Of a DNA stretch of 64,000 nt, positions 51,263 to 59,661 are shown one piece after another. The position numbers and the translations under genes are program-made. Every line of letters begins with the position of its first letter. Position 1 is the stretch's first letter. Source of the DNA: Microbacterium maritypicum (GTDB taxonomy: Bacteria > Actinomycetota > Actinomycetes > Actinomycetales > Microbacteriaceae); NCBI RefSeq assembly GCF_008868125.1, contig NZ_WAAQ01000003.1, positions 1-64,000 of the forward strand, written 5' to 3'. A model generated the notes under the pieces. The model saw nothing but the letters and a program-made list of their open reading frames with translations, did not search any database and had not been told where the DNA came from.

Positions 51263-52626
51263 CACCGCACCCCGGACTTCGCGTCTGCGGCCAGCAGCGC
51301 TTCGGCCGGAACCGTGAAGTCCGCCCGTCGGCTGAGCGCGAAGGCGATGGTCGCACCGAGCAGCGTGAGTCCGGCGATCAGGAGCAGACCCCAGATCGCC
51401 GACCCCGTGGTCTCGCTGATCCAGCCGATCGCGTACGGACCGGCGAATCCGGCGAGGTTGCCGACCGAGTTGATGAAGGCGAGTCCGGCAGCCGCCGCCG
51501 TGCCGGTGAGCACCATGGGCGGCAGACTCCAGAACAGCGGCGTCGTCGAGAACAGCGCCGACATCCCGACGCACAGCGCCGCGAGCGCGAGGACCGGCGT
51601 GCCCTGCGCCGCGACCGCCGCGATGAGCGAGAGCGCGGTGATGGTGAGCGTGATGCCGATCTGCAGCGGGATGTTGCCCTGTTTGCGGGCGGCACGCTCC
51701 CACGGGAGCATGACGAGCGTGGCGCACAGATTCGGCAGCGCGACGATCCACCCCGTCGTGGAGTTGGAGAAGTCGCCCATGCTCTTCACGATCGTGGGCA
51801 ACCACATGCCGAGCCCGTACGCACCGAACACCACACCGAAGAACAGCACGATCAGGGTCCACAGGCGTCCGTTGCTGAACACCTCGCGCAGGCGCAGACG
51901 CCCGTGCTTCTGCTCGGTCGCCGCTGTCTCGGCCGCCAGGGTGTCGTTGATCCACCGCTGCTCGGTCGGGTCGAGCCAGCGCGCATCCTGCGGACGGTCG
52001 GGCAGCCAGAAGAAGACGACGAAGGCGAGGAGCACAGCGGGGAGGCCCTGCAGGAGGAAGACCAGCTGCCAACCGTCCAGACCCCACATGCCGTGGAGCT
52101 CGAGCATCCAGCCGGAGAGGGGCGCGGCGACGGCGTTCGCGATCGGGTTCGACAGCACGAACACTGCGAGCACCTGGGTGCGGTACTGCCGCGGGAACCA
52201 GAGCGTGAGGTAGAGGAGCACGCCGGGGAAGAAGCCGGCCTCGGCGATGCCGAGCACGAACCGGGCGATCGCGAACTGGGTGGCATCCTGCACGAAGGCG
52301 GTGAGGGCGGCGACGAGTCCCCAGGAGACCATGATGCGGGCGATCCACTTACGGGCGCCGAAGCGCTCGAGCAGGAGGTTGCTGGGCACTTCGAACAGCA
52401 GGTACCCGATGAAGAAGATGCCGGCGGCGAACCCGAAGGCGGCCTCGGTGATCTGCAGTGCCGCCGTCATCTCCAGCTTGGCGAAGCCCGCGTTGTTGCG
52501 GTCCATGTAGGCGACGAGGTACAGCAGCCCGAGGAACGGGCCCAGACGCCAGATCGCCTTCTTCATGGCGGAGGCTCCGACCTCCTCCGGCGTTCGCGTA
52601 TCGGGTGCGGATGCGTTCCCGGCCAT
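51262..52626 (-). CDS. MFS transporter, anion:cation symporter (ACS)-type
   Basis: The 454-aa protein has 12 hydrophobic segments and the ACS-family start YLVAYMDRNNAGFA, with a conserved LFEVPSNLLLERFGAR in the first loop and EAGFFPGVLLYLTLWFP in helix 4-5. Relatives carry hexuronates, tartrate, glucarate and similar acids. AAGGAG precedes ATG 52626. It is first in an operon with the beta-helix protein and has GntR operator 4 about 33 bases before the start. The expected role is import of the acid released outside. Confidence 0.88.
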   Translation of the reverse strand: MAGNASAPDTRTPEEVGASAMKKAIWRLGPFLGLLYLVAYMDRNNAGFAKLEMTAALQITEAAFGFAAGIFFIGYLLFEVPSNLLLERFGARKWIARIMVSWGLVAALTAFVQDATQFAIARFVLGIAEAGFFPGVLLYLTLWFPRQYRTQVLAVFVLSNPIANAVAAPLSGWMLELHGMWGLDGWQLVFLLQGLPAVLLAFVVFFWLPDRPQDARWLDPTEQRWINDTLAAETAATEQKHGRLRLREVFSNGRLWTLIVLFFGVVFGAYGLGMWLPTIVKSMGDFSNSTTGWIVALPNLCATLVMLPWERAARKQGNIPLQIGITLTITALSLIAAVAAQGTPVLALAALCVGMSALFSTTPLFWSLPPMVLTGTAAAAGLAFINSVGNLAGFAGPYAIGWISETTGSAIWGLLLIAGLTLLGATIAFALSRRADFTVPAEALLAADAKSGVR

Positions 52627-52658
52627 GGACAACTCCTTCGTCATCGTTCGAGTGGGCT

Positions 52659-52668
52659 TGCTATAGCA
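52659..52668. promoter_or_regulatory. GntR operator 4 (MFS/beta-helix operon)
   Basis: TGCTATAGCA, followed by a TCTAGCA half-site as at operator 1. It lies 32 bases before the MFS start codon at 52626. Confidence 0.75.
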
Positions 52669-52706
52669 TCTAGCAAATCCCTGGCCGTGTCCACTCATCC
52701 GGAAAA

Positions 52707-52716
52707 TGCCATAGCA
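52707..52716. promoter_or_regulatory. GntR operator 5 (regulator gene, one mismatch)
   Basis: TGCCATAGCA differs from the core at one position. It lies 60 bases before the GntR start at 52777, so it is the likely autoregulatory site. It sits 48 bases from operator 4 (start to start), in the same divergent region. Confidence 0.65.
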
Positions 52717-52776
52717 TCGAGCGAACGAATTCGCGCCTCTCGACGAGACGGAACCGCGGATCGAGAAGGGCACCGA

Positions 52777-53427
52777 ATGCGCAGCGTCTCGGATCAGAAC
52801 ATCGCCGAACAGGTCGCAGACGAACTGCGCGCGGCCATCCACTCCGGAGAGCTCGCTCCCGGCGAGCGCCTGGTCGAGCGCAAGCTCGCCGACCGGCTCG
52901 GTGTCAGCCACATCCCGGTGCGCGAGGCCCTGACCCGGCTCGCCGAGGAGCGCCTGATCACCCGCGAGCCCCGCCGCGGCGCTCGTGTCGCCCAGCTGAG
53001 CGCGCAGGACCTGGAAGAGATCTCCAGCCTGCGGATCGTGCTGGAGCAGTTCATGGCGATCCGTGTGCAGGAGCGATGGAGCGAGGAATCCGCCGCCCGG
53101 CTCGGAGCCATCATCCAGGACATGGCGGATGCGGCCCCCGGCGACATCGACGAGGTGCTGCGCCAGGACCGCCTCTTCCACGAGACGCTCGCCGATCTCG
53201 CCGAGCACCGCTTCCTCGACGAGCTGAGCGGACAGTTGCGCGGCCGGATCACCGGATTCCTGCATGCCGCCAACGCGGCCCTCGACCCCGCGGAGCAGGA
53301 GGAGCACGTGCGCAGCCACCAGCAGATCGTCGACGCCATCGCGAGCGGCGACCCCGAGCGCGCGCAGGCCGTGATCGCCGAGCATGTGACCAGGGCCGTC
53401 GAGCGCATCACCCCCACGGCCGAGTGA
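52777..53427 (+). CDS. GntR family regulator with FCD domain, 216 aa
   Basis: An N-terminal winged helix (IAEQVADELRAAIHSGELAPGERLVERKLADRLGVSHIPVREAL by character) is followed by an all-helical FCD ligand domain (residues ~80-212: RQDRLFHETLADLAEHRFL, EEHVRSHQQIVDAI), with conserved Asp and His residues for a metal. FCD regulators sense small acids. Five palindromes with TGCTATAGCA at nearby operons are its probable targets, one before its own gene. AAGGG precedes ATG 52777. It overlaps the next gene by GTGA. Confidence 0.9.
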   Translation: MRSVSDQNIAEQVADELRAAIHSGELAPGERLVERKLADRLGVSHIPVREALTRLAEERLITREPRRGARVAQLSAQDLEEISSLRIVLEQFMAIRVQERWSEESAARLGAIIQDMADAAPGDIDEVLRQDRLFHETLADLAEHRFLDELSGQLRGRITGFLHAANAALDPAEQEEHVRSHQQIVDAIASGDPERAQAVIAEHVTRAVERITPTAE

Positions 53428-54278
53428 TCCGCGCCGTGACCCCGCAGACGATCGTCCTCACCGGAGCCTCCGACGGGATCGGCGCAGCGGCCGCCCGCCA
53501 GCTCGCCTCCTCCCCGCATCGCCTCATCCTCGTCGGCCGGTCGGTCGAGAAGACCCGCGCCATCGCCGAGGAGACGGGCGCTGCGTGGTTCACCGCCGAC
53601 TTCGCGCGCCTCGACGACGTGCGAGCACTGGCCGCGAAGATCAGCGATGCCGTCGGCGACAGCGGCATCCACGTGCTGGCGAACAACGCCGGCGGCATCT
53701 TCGGGGATCAGACCCCGACGGTCGACGGCTTCGAGAAGACCATGCAGGTCAACCACCTGGCGCCGTTCCTGCTCACGAACCTGCTGCTCCCCCACGTGCT
53801 GAAGGCCGAAGGCGCGGTCATCAACACCTCCAGCATCGCCCACCGCCTGTTCGGACATCTCGACGTGGACGACCTCGACAACCGCCGCCGCTTCAGCCCG
53901 AACAAGGCCTACGGCGATGCCAAGCTCGCGAACGTGCTGTTCGCCAAGAGCCTGCACACGAAGTTCCACGCCCAGGGGCTGAGCGCGGTCGCCTTCCACC
54001 CCGGCACCGTGCAGACGAACTTCGCGTCCGACTCGTCGAGCATCATGCGGCTGCTCTACCGCACCCCGCTCAAGCACCTCATGCTCATCGGTGCAGACAA
54101 GGGCGGTGCGACACTGCGCTGGTTCATCGAGGGAACCCCCGGTGCGACCTGGTTCTCCGGCGCCTACTACGACGAGCGCCAGCTGACCACGAAGATCAAT
54201 CCGCAGGTGAACGACGCCGCCCTCGCCGAGGCCCTCTGGCAGCGCAGCGCCGAGCTCGTCGGCATCCCTGCCACGTAG
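53424..54278 (+). CDS. SDR-type oxidoreductase (retinol dehydrogenase-like), 284 aa
   Basis: Motifs: IVLTGASDGIGAAAA, NNAGGIFG, NTSSIAH (Ser) and YGDAKLANVLFA (Tyr and Lys). The layout and length are typical of retinol dehydrogenase/WW-oxidoreductase-like SDRs with broad substrates. The GTG at 53424 overlaps the GntR stop; another GTG at 53436 is possible. It is co-transcribed with the regulator and is convergent with the second beta-helix gene. Confidence 0.83.
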   Translation: MIRAVTPQTIVLTGASDGIGAAAARQLASSPHRLILVGRSVEKTRAIAEETGAAWFTADFARLDDVRALAAKISDAVGDSGIHVLANNAGGIFGDQTPTVDGFEKTMQVNHLAPFLLTNLLLPHVLKAEGAVINTSSIAHRLFGHLDVDDLDNRRRFSPNKAYGDAKLANVLFAKSLHTKFHAQGLSAVAFHPGTVQTNFASDSSSIMRLLYRTPLKHLMLIGADKGGATLRWFIEGTPGATWFSGAYYDERQLTTKINPQVNDAALAEALWQRSAELVGIPAT

Positions 54279-54353
54279 CCCGAACGCATCGAACGGCCCC
54301 GGCTCGCCTGCCCGGTTCGCGTTCCCCGGTTCGTCTCCCCGGAGTGCGCACCT

Positions 54354-54404
54354 GTCGGGAGATCTCACGGATGTCGGACCGGAACAGGCTTTCCGGTCCG
54401 ACAT
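54354..54404. terminator. 14-bp hairpin between convergent genes, within a dispersed repeat
   Basis: ATGTCGGACCGGAA (54371-54384) pairs perfectly with TTCCGGTCCGACAT (54391-54404) with a 6-base loop. It lies 92 bases after the SDR stop and before the end of the beta-helix 2 gene, so it may serve both. The preceding 54354-54378 matches 26402-26426 at 21 of 25 positions. Confidence 0.65.
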
Positions 54405-54426
54405 CCGGACACCCTCCCGACGGACG

Positions 54427-54474
54427 CACCTCCCGACGGATGCACCTCCCGACGGATGCACCTCCCGACGGATG
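54427..54474. repeat. Three 16-bp tandem repeats CACCTCCCGACGGATG
   Basis: Three exact units at 54427, 54443 and 54459, preceded by a degenerate copy (54410-54426). The core CTCCCGACGGATG is the reverse complement of 26397-26409. It is noncoding, just after the hairpin, and 32 bases before the end of the beta-helix 2 gene. Confidence 0.85.
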
Positions 54475-54506
54475 CTCCGCCCCGGAGGCCCGCGCCCGGG
54501 AGAGCG

Positions 54507-56672
54507 TCAGACCACGAGATTCGCGGTATCCACCACACGCGGGCCCGCGGCGGGGAAGGCCGTGCGGGTCACACCCGACTCGACGTTGCCGGTGTGCAGC
54601 AGCGTGGACGATGCGCCGAACGCGGCATCCGCCAGCTCGATCGCGCCGCCTTCGAAACGGTTGCCGACGGCGCGGTAGTGGGTCGCGCCCTTCGTGACCG
54701 CGACATGCGTGGCCGACCCCTCCGCACGGAAAGTGCTGTCGGACAGCGTCAGGTGCAGCTCGCCGTCGCCGGCGCGCGAGACACCGGTGCCGCCCTTGAT
54801 CGCGACATCCGACCCCGCGATCTCGACCGCCTGCCGCTCCCCTCGTGCCGCGGCGATGCGGGCGTTGCGGAGCGTCGATCCCTCGAACCGCAGCCGCTCC
54901 GACGATGTCACGACCGGCGCCGCGTCGTCGGCGGCCGTGAGCGTCGAGCCGCGGAACGTGACTGCTCCGGCCCCCGCGATCTTCATGCCGCCGACCCGGT
55001 CGAGCACGGTGTCGACGAACGTGACCGGCGTCTTCACCGTGGCGTTGGTGAGCTCCCCCGGTGCGACGAAGGTGAAGTGCGAATCGGCGATCACGGTCGG
55101 TCGCGCGGAGTTGTCCGAGGCCTGCGTGATCACGAGGGTGTCGGATGCCGTGCAGCCGCGCAGCTGCGCGCCGTCGGCGTTGATCCACAGCATGCCCGAT
55201 CCCGCGAGCGACGGCTTGCCGATCACCTGCACGTCTTCGAGGGTGAGGTCGGTGATGCGCACGCGGGCGACGAACCACGAGCACACGTGCTTGCGCACCG
55301 TGATGCGCTTGGCCGCCGATCCCCAGGCCGCCCCCGAGTTCGCGAAGGTCATCAGCCCCGAGTTGCCGGTGTATGTGAGGTCGTGCTCGTACTGTCCGTG
55401 CGTGACGAACGGCCCCTGGTCGTCGCCGTCGCCGTGGCAGTTCTCCACCAGGCAGTAGGCACTCGCGGTGAAGTCGTTCAGGTGCCGGGCGTTCGCGGTG
55501 TGGCAGTTGGCGACGTATCCGTAGAGGCAGTAGATCTGCTGCGTCAGGTAGCCGGCCCCACCCCAGGTGACCGAGGTCGGGTTCTTCAGCATGCAGCTCA
55601 CGGTCGAGTAGTACGTGTTCCACCGGCGCTGGATCAGCGGCCAGAAGGTGCCGGTGCCGTCGATGTGGTCGACGTCGCAGCGCACCGCGTACTCGAAAGC
55701 CAGCGGGTGCGATCCGGTGTACTCGTCGGTCCCGGTGCCGAGGAACTTCAGGTTCGACACCGTCACGTCATGCACCGGAACGACGCGACGCCAGGTCATC
55801 GTGCGGTCCTTGCCGAGCGGCCAGCCGTTCTTGTAGTTGATGCGGATGTGCGTGCCATCGACGATCTGCGTGACCTGCACCATCCGCTGCAGCTCGCGCT
55901 CCCAGCGGCCCGACAGCGCGTTCACCTCAGCGGCGTACCAGTCGCCGACCGCGAAGAACGAGGAGTCGGCGACCGGGAAGATGTCACCCAGATCGGGCAC
56001 CACCTCGCCGAGCTTCGCCTCCTGCACGGCATCCGTCACCTCGCCGCGGAAGAACATGACCGCCGCGAAGGGGTCGTCCTTGCCCGCATTCTCGATGCCG
56101 ACGGTCGTCATGAGGTGCCCGCCGAAGTCGAACGCGATGTTCGACCGCGAGAACCTGTGGCGACGCACGAAGTTGAGGGGGCTGTGCCCCTCGATGCGGT
56201 GGATGCTCGCATCGTTCACCATGGCGTCGAGCGCGTCGTCGGCGTTGACGCTCGCATCCATGATCCCGAACATCCGGAAGTTTACGACCCCCTCGTGCAC
56301 GAGCACCCATGCCCCGCCCTTCGGAGCGGCGAGCACGGTGCCGCCGTTCGCCGCCGGAGCGTTCTTCTTCACGAAGCGGTACAGCCCGCCGCCCCCGTCA
56401 CCGGCCGCGGCGTATCCGGTCGTGCGGACCAGATCGCCGTCCTTGCCCTTGCGTGTGACGAGATCGGTCGCCGTGCCGCCGTTCGCCACAGACGAGGAGC
56501 CCGAGTTGCCCTGCGCGACGATCGGGCCGGCGGCCTGCGCGGGGGTCTGCGCGCTGACGGCCGCCACGCCGCCGATGGCTGCCGCTCCGAAACCGGCGAG
56601 CAGCATGCGTCTGCTGCGCAGAGCGGCGGTGTCGGTCTTCTCCTGCGGGGTCGTGCTCGTCTTCTGGGTCAT
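54507..56672 (-). CDS. Secreted right-handed beta-helix protein 2 (Tat signal), 721 aa
   Basis: A paralogue of the protein at 49079-51262. It starts with a Tat-type signal (SRRMLLAGFGAAAIGGVAA, cleavage near AQA|A) and has a long beta-helix-like body. Shared blocks include THIRINYKNGWPL, YLTQQIYCLYGYV, ENCHGDGDDQGP and THGQYEHDLTYTG. ATG 56672 is used because GGAGG is 6 bases upstream; ATG 56678 would touch it. It follows the GNAT gene by 108 bp, on the same strand as the ABC transporter operon. A polysaccharide lyase role is inferred only. Confidence 0.75.
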   Translation of the reverse strand: MTQKTSTTPQEKTDTAALRSRRMLLAGFGAAAIGGVAAVSAQTPAQAAGPIVAQGNSGSSSVANGGTATDLVTRKGKDGDLVRTTGYAAAGDGGGGLYRFVKKNAPAANGGTVLAAPKGGAWVLVHEGVVNFRMFGIMDASVNADDALDAMVNDASIHRIEGHSPLNFVRRHRFSRSNIAFDFGGHLMTTVGIENAGKDDPFAAVMFFRGEVTDAVQEAKLGEVVPDLGDIFPVADSSFFAVGDWYAAEVNALSGRWERELQRMVQVTQIVDGTHIRINYKNGWPLGKDRTMTWRRVVPVHDVTVSNLKFLGTGTDEYTGSHPLAFEYAVRCDVDHIDGTGTFWPLIQRRWNTYYSTVSCMLKNPTSVTWGGAGYLTQQIYCLYGYVANCHTANARHLNDFTASAYCLVENCHGDGDDQGPFVTHGQYEHDLTYTGNSGLMTFANSGAAWGSAAKRITVRKHVCSWFVARVRITDLTLEDVQVIGKPSLAGSGMLWINADGAQLRGCTASDTLVITQASDNSARPTVIADSHFTFVAPGELTNATVKTPVTFVDTVLDRVGGMKIAGAGAVTFRGSTLTAADDAAPVVTSSERLRFEGSTLRNARIAAARGERQAVEIAGSDVAIKGGTGVSRAGDGELHLTLSDSTFRAEGSATHVAVTKGATHYRAVGNRFEGGAIELADAAFGASSTLLHTGNVESGVTRTAFPAAGPRVVDTANLVV

Positions 56673-56780
56673 GCTCATCCTCCTTGCGGCGTCATCGCCG
56701 CGGTCAGGCGTCCGGTCGTTCGGCCGGGCCGCATCATCCGATCGATCCCCAGTCCCCAGTGCTTTCTCCGAGCGGGTCGC

Positions 56781-57698
56781 TCAGAAGTAGTCGCCCGCCG
56801 TGAAGTGGCGGATGCCGCGCAGCCGCGCCTCACGCCGCAGCGGACGGATCATCCCGGTGCGGTCGTCCTGCCGCACGGCCGCGGGAGCGAAGGCGCGGAG
56901 CGCGCGTTCCTCATCCTCGAGAGCGGGGACAGCGAGATCGCACGACGTCACCCCGGTGGATGCCCAGTCCGCGCCGATGGCGGAGAGCAGGTGATCGCGC
57001 GCAGCACCGCGCCCTGGGAGCACGGCGCTCTCCAGGAGCATGCCGACGTCGCCGCGGCGCTCGGCGATCGCGTAGCCGACCGGCGCCGATCCGTCGACCC
57101 GGAGGTACAGGGTCGCGCCCCTCATGCGCACCTCGGCCATCGCCCGGTCACGGTCGCCGCGCACCGGGGCCAGGACCACTCGACCTGCGCGCGAACGCTC
57201 GTAGACCTCCCGCAGTGGGCGGAGGCTCCCGAGCCCGACGGTCTCGCGCACGACCAGCCCCTCGGTCTCGGCCGACACGGGAGGGCTCCACGGCCCGACC
57301 AGGGTGCGCGGCATGGAGAAGATCTCGAACCCGCTCGAGCGATACACCTCCGGGGTGCCGGTGAACAGCAGCGCCCAGTCGGCGTCGCGCCCGGCCTGCA
57401 ACGTCGCGGTGACGAGCCTGCGGGCGAGGCCCTGTCCCCTGGAGCGCTCGGCGACCGCGACGCTGCCGATCGCCTGCACCTCGGCGATGCCGCCGTCGGA
57501 TTCGCGCAGCCGCTTGGGCAGACCGTAGATCGACCCGCACAGGCCCTCATCGTCTTCGGCCACGATCGTGTGGGCGAACCGTTCATCGTCGATGAGCCAC
57601 TGGTCAGGCGTGAGCGCAGGGGCGAACGCGGTCGCCCACAGCGCGGTGAGCGCGGGCTCGTCCTCGACGCGCGCGGCCCGGATGCGCTGGTCGCTCAT
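56781..57698 (-). CDS. GNAT family N-acetyltransferase (Eis-like), 305 aa
   Basis: An N-terminal GNAT domain (IRAARVEDEPALTALW, IGSVAVAERSRGQGLARRLV as the acetyl-CoA loop) is followed by a second GNAT-like half and a C-terminal end. This is the layout of Eis-type proteins, though it is shorter than the usual ~400 residues. Its ATG overlaps the stop of the Gfo/Idh/MocA gene (ATGA). Its role in a catabolic operon is not clear. Confidence 0.78.
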   Translation of the reverse strand: MSDQRIRAARVEDEPALTALWATAFAPALTPDQWLIDDERFAHTIVAEDDEGLCGSIYGLPKRLRESDGGIAEVQAIGSVAVAERSRGQGLARRLVTATLQAGRDADWALLFTGTPEVYRSSGFEIFSMPRTLVGPWSPPVSAETEGLVVRETVGLGSLRPLREVYERSRAGRVVLAPVRGDRDRAMAEVRMRGATLYLRVDGSAPVGYAIAERRGDVGMLLESAVLPGRGAARDHLLSAIGADWASTGVTSCDLAVPALEDEERALRAFAPAAVRQDDRTGMIRPLRREARLRGIRHFTAGDYF

Positions 57699-58651
57699 GC
57701 GTCGCCCCGCGCGATCTCGGCGGCACGGATGCTGTTCGCCACGACGCTCCGCGCCTCGTGCCAGGGCGCCACGGTCGCCCCCGCGGGCGCCGCATCGAGC
57801 AGCGCGCGGATCAGGCCGCGGAACCCGAGCTCGTCGTTCGCGTCCGCACCTCCCTCCGCACCGACATCGAGCGCGACCGAGCGGATGCCGGTGGTCGTCA
57901 CCACATCCACCCCGTAGGCGTCCACACCGGGCGCGCCGGTGATCAGCACCTGCACCGGCACCTCGCGCTCCGCACCGGGCATTCGCACCATGCCCTCGAC
58001 GCCGGCGGCATCCTCGGACGCCGTGGCCGATCCGTGGCGCGAGCGCGTCCAGCCCGATCCCGAGACGAGAGCAGCACCAGGCAGCAGCACGTCGAGCATC
58101 TCCCAGGCGTGCACCCCCACCGTCACCGCCGTGCCTCCGCCGCGCTTTGGGTCGTCCTGCCATGCGCGCTCCGGCAGCTGGAAGGCTGCATTGTCGTGCT
58201 GGGCGTGCACACGGAGCGCGAGCACATCGTGACCCGCGACCTCCTCGGCGAGAGCTCTGAGCGCAGGCGCGAAGCGGAGGACTGAGCTCGTGCCGACGGG
58301 GACGGAGGATGCCACGAGCGCGCGGTCGACCTCGACGAGCTGCGCAGCCGTCGCCGCCATCACCTTGTTCACGAAGACCGGAGCGGCTCCGCTGCCGAGC
58401 GCCTGCAGGAAGGGTCTGACCTCGTGCGGACGCGGTGTCGCGATGACGAGGTCGGGTCGGAGCGCCGCGAGCTCGCCGACCGAGGCCGCCGTGACCCCGC
58501 CGAAGCGTGCCGCGAACGCGCTCGCCGCTGCCGCGTCCGCATCGTGCACCCCGACGACCTCGGCGCCGAGCGCTCGGACGTTCGCGGCGTCGGTGTGCGG
58601 ATGAGAGTGCGCGAGCCCGGCGAAGGCCACGCGCAGCGGCGTCCCGGTCAT
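57695..58651 (-). CDS. Gfo/Idh/MocA family oxidoreductase, 318 aa
   Basis: N-terminal Rossmann domain (VAFAGLAHSHPHTDAANVR, VVGVHDADAAA) and PRPHEVRPFLQALGSG, FVNKVMA (the family EKP position reads NKV), with a C-terminal beta-sheet substrate domain (~125-310). The altered EKP (Glu and Pro missing, Lys kept) hints at an atypical substrate. ATGA overlaps connect it to both neighbours, so it is part of a tight catabolic operon. It probably oxidises a sugar or inositol-like compound. Confidence 0.83.
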   Translation of the reverse strand: MTGTPLRVAFAGLAHSHPHTDAANVRALGAEVVGVHDADAAAASAFAARFGGVTAASVGELAALRPDLVIATPRPHEVRPFLQALGSGAAPVFVNKVMAATAAQLVEVDRALVASSVPVGTSSVLRFAPALRALAEEVAGHDVLALRVHAQHDNAAFQLPERAWQDDPKRGGGTAVTVGVHAWEMLDVLLPGAALVSGSGWTRSRHGSATASEDAAGVEGMVRMPGAEREVPVQVLITGAPGVDAYGVDVVTTTGIRSVALDVGAEGGADANDELGFRGLIRALLDAAPAGATVAPWHEARSVVANSIRAAEIARGDA

Positions 58652-59661
58652 GCCATCGACGACAGCTGGTCGCGGGAGACGGTGTGTGCGAGGGAACGCC
58701 CCGCGGCGAAGGCCTCGACCTCGTCGGCGACGATCCGTCCCTGACGCCGTCGTCCCTGACTCGTGCCGGCCGCCCGATGCGGGGTCACCAGCGCGCCGGG
58801 CAGCGTCCGGAACGGACTGTCCGCGGCGAACGGCTCCTCGTCGAACACATCGATCGCGGCGCTGAGCCTGCCGCGCTGCAGCTCCTCGATCAGCGCGGCC
58901 TCGTCGACCAGCCACGAGCGCGCGGTATTCACGAGCCCCGCGCCGTCACGCATCAGGGCGAGCTCGCGGCGACCGATGAGGTGGTGGGTCTCGGGCAGCG
59001 TGGGAGCATGCACGGCGACGATCTGCGCGCGCCGCAGCGCCTCGTCGAGCGGCACGAGCTCGGCTCCGAGAGCCGTCGCCGCGTCGGCATCGATCGTCGG
59101 GTCGACCAGCAGCGCTTCGGCCCCGAGCGCACGGATCAGTTCGAGGTAGGCCCGCCCGGTGCGGGAGGCGCCGATCACGGCGATGGATGTGCCGAGGATC
59201 TCGCGCTGCACGCCCACGGCATCCGCGTCGTACCAGCCGTCGCCGGAGCGCAGGGCGTTGTGCATCTCGGGCACCCGGTGCAGCAGCGCGAGCGTGAACG
59301 TCAGCGACACCTCGGCCACCGGCCGCGCCATCCCCGCACCGGCCTGGGTGACCAGGATGCCGCGGTCGAACAGCTCGTCGGTCGCGAAGGGCTTGATCGT
59401 CGCACCGGTGTGCGCGATCAGTGCGAGCGCGGGCAGCGATGCCAGCACCGCGGCGTCGAACGGGCCGACGCCCCAGCTCGTGATGACGATGCGCGCCTCG
59501 GCGAGCTCCGCGTCCGCGAGGCGGTCGACACGCAGGAAGGTGCCCCCGAGACGAGCCGCGACCGCACGCAGGCGCTCCGCATCCTCGTCGGAGAAGAACT
59601 CCGTGAAGAGCTCTTCCGAGACGACCGCGACCACGGTCGGCACACTCCTCCGCGCGCTCAT
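58648..59661 (-). CDS. Hydroxyacid dehydrogenase, 337 aa
   Basis: D-2-hydroxyacid dehydrogenase fold. Cofactor region AVIGASRTGRAYLELIRALG (GxSxxG), Arg in NTARSWLVDEAAL, Glu in DVFDEEPF and His in VTPHRAAGTS form the catalytic set. The C-terminal tail after the last helix is longer than in the protein at 39245. It overlaps neighbours on both sides by ATGA. Likely reduction or oxidation of a 2-keto acid. Confidence 0.86.
   Translation of the reverse strand: MSARRSVPTVVAVVSEELFTEFFSDEDAERLRAVAARLGGTFLRVDRLADAELAEARIVITSWGVGPFDAAVLASLPALALIAHTGATIKPFATDELFDRGILVTQAGAGMARPVAEVSLTFTLALLHRVPEMHNALRSGDGWYDADAVGVQREILGTSIAVIGASRTGRAYLELIRALGAEALLVDPTIDADAATALGAELVPLDEALRRAQIVAVHAPTLPETHHLIGRRELALMRDGAGLVNTARSWLVDEAALIEELQRGRLSAAIDVFDEEPFAADSPFRTLPGALVTPHRAAGTSQGRRRQGRIVADEVEAFAAGRSLAHTVSRDQLSSMA

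Noticed and set aside
54456..57917. A 1153-codon open frame on the plus strand antisense to beta-helix 2, GNAT and Gfo/Idh genes
   Set aside because: It is a GC-driven shadow frame: it runs across three well-supported minus-strand genes, is Arg/His/Gly/Asp-rich, has no domain and no proper start site.
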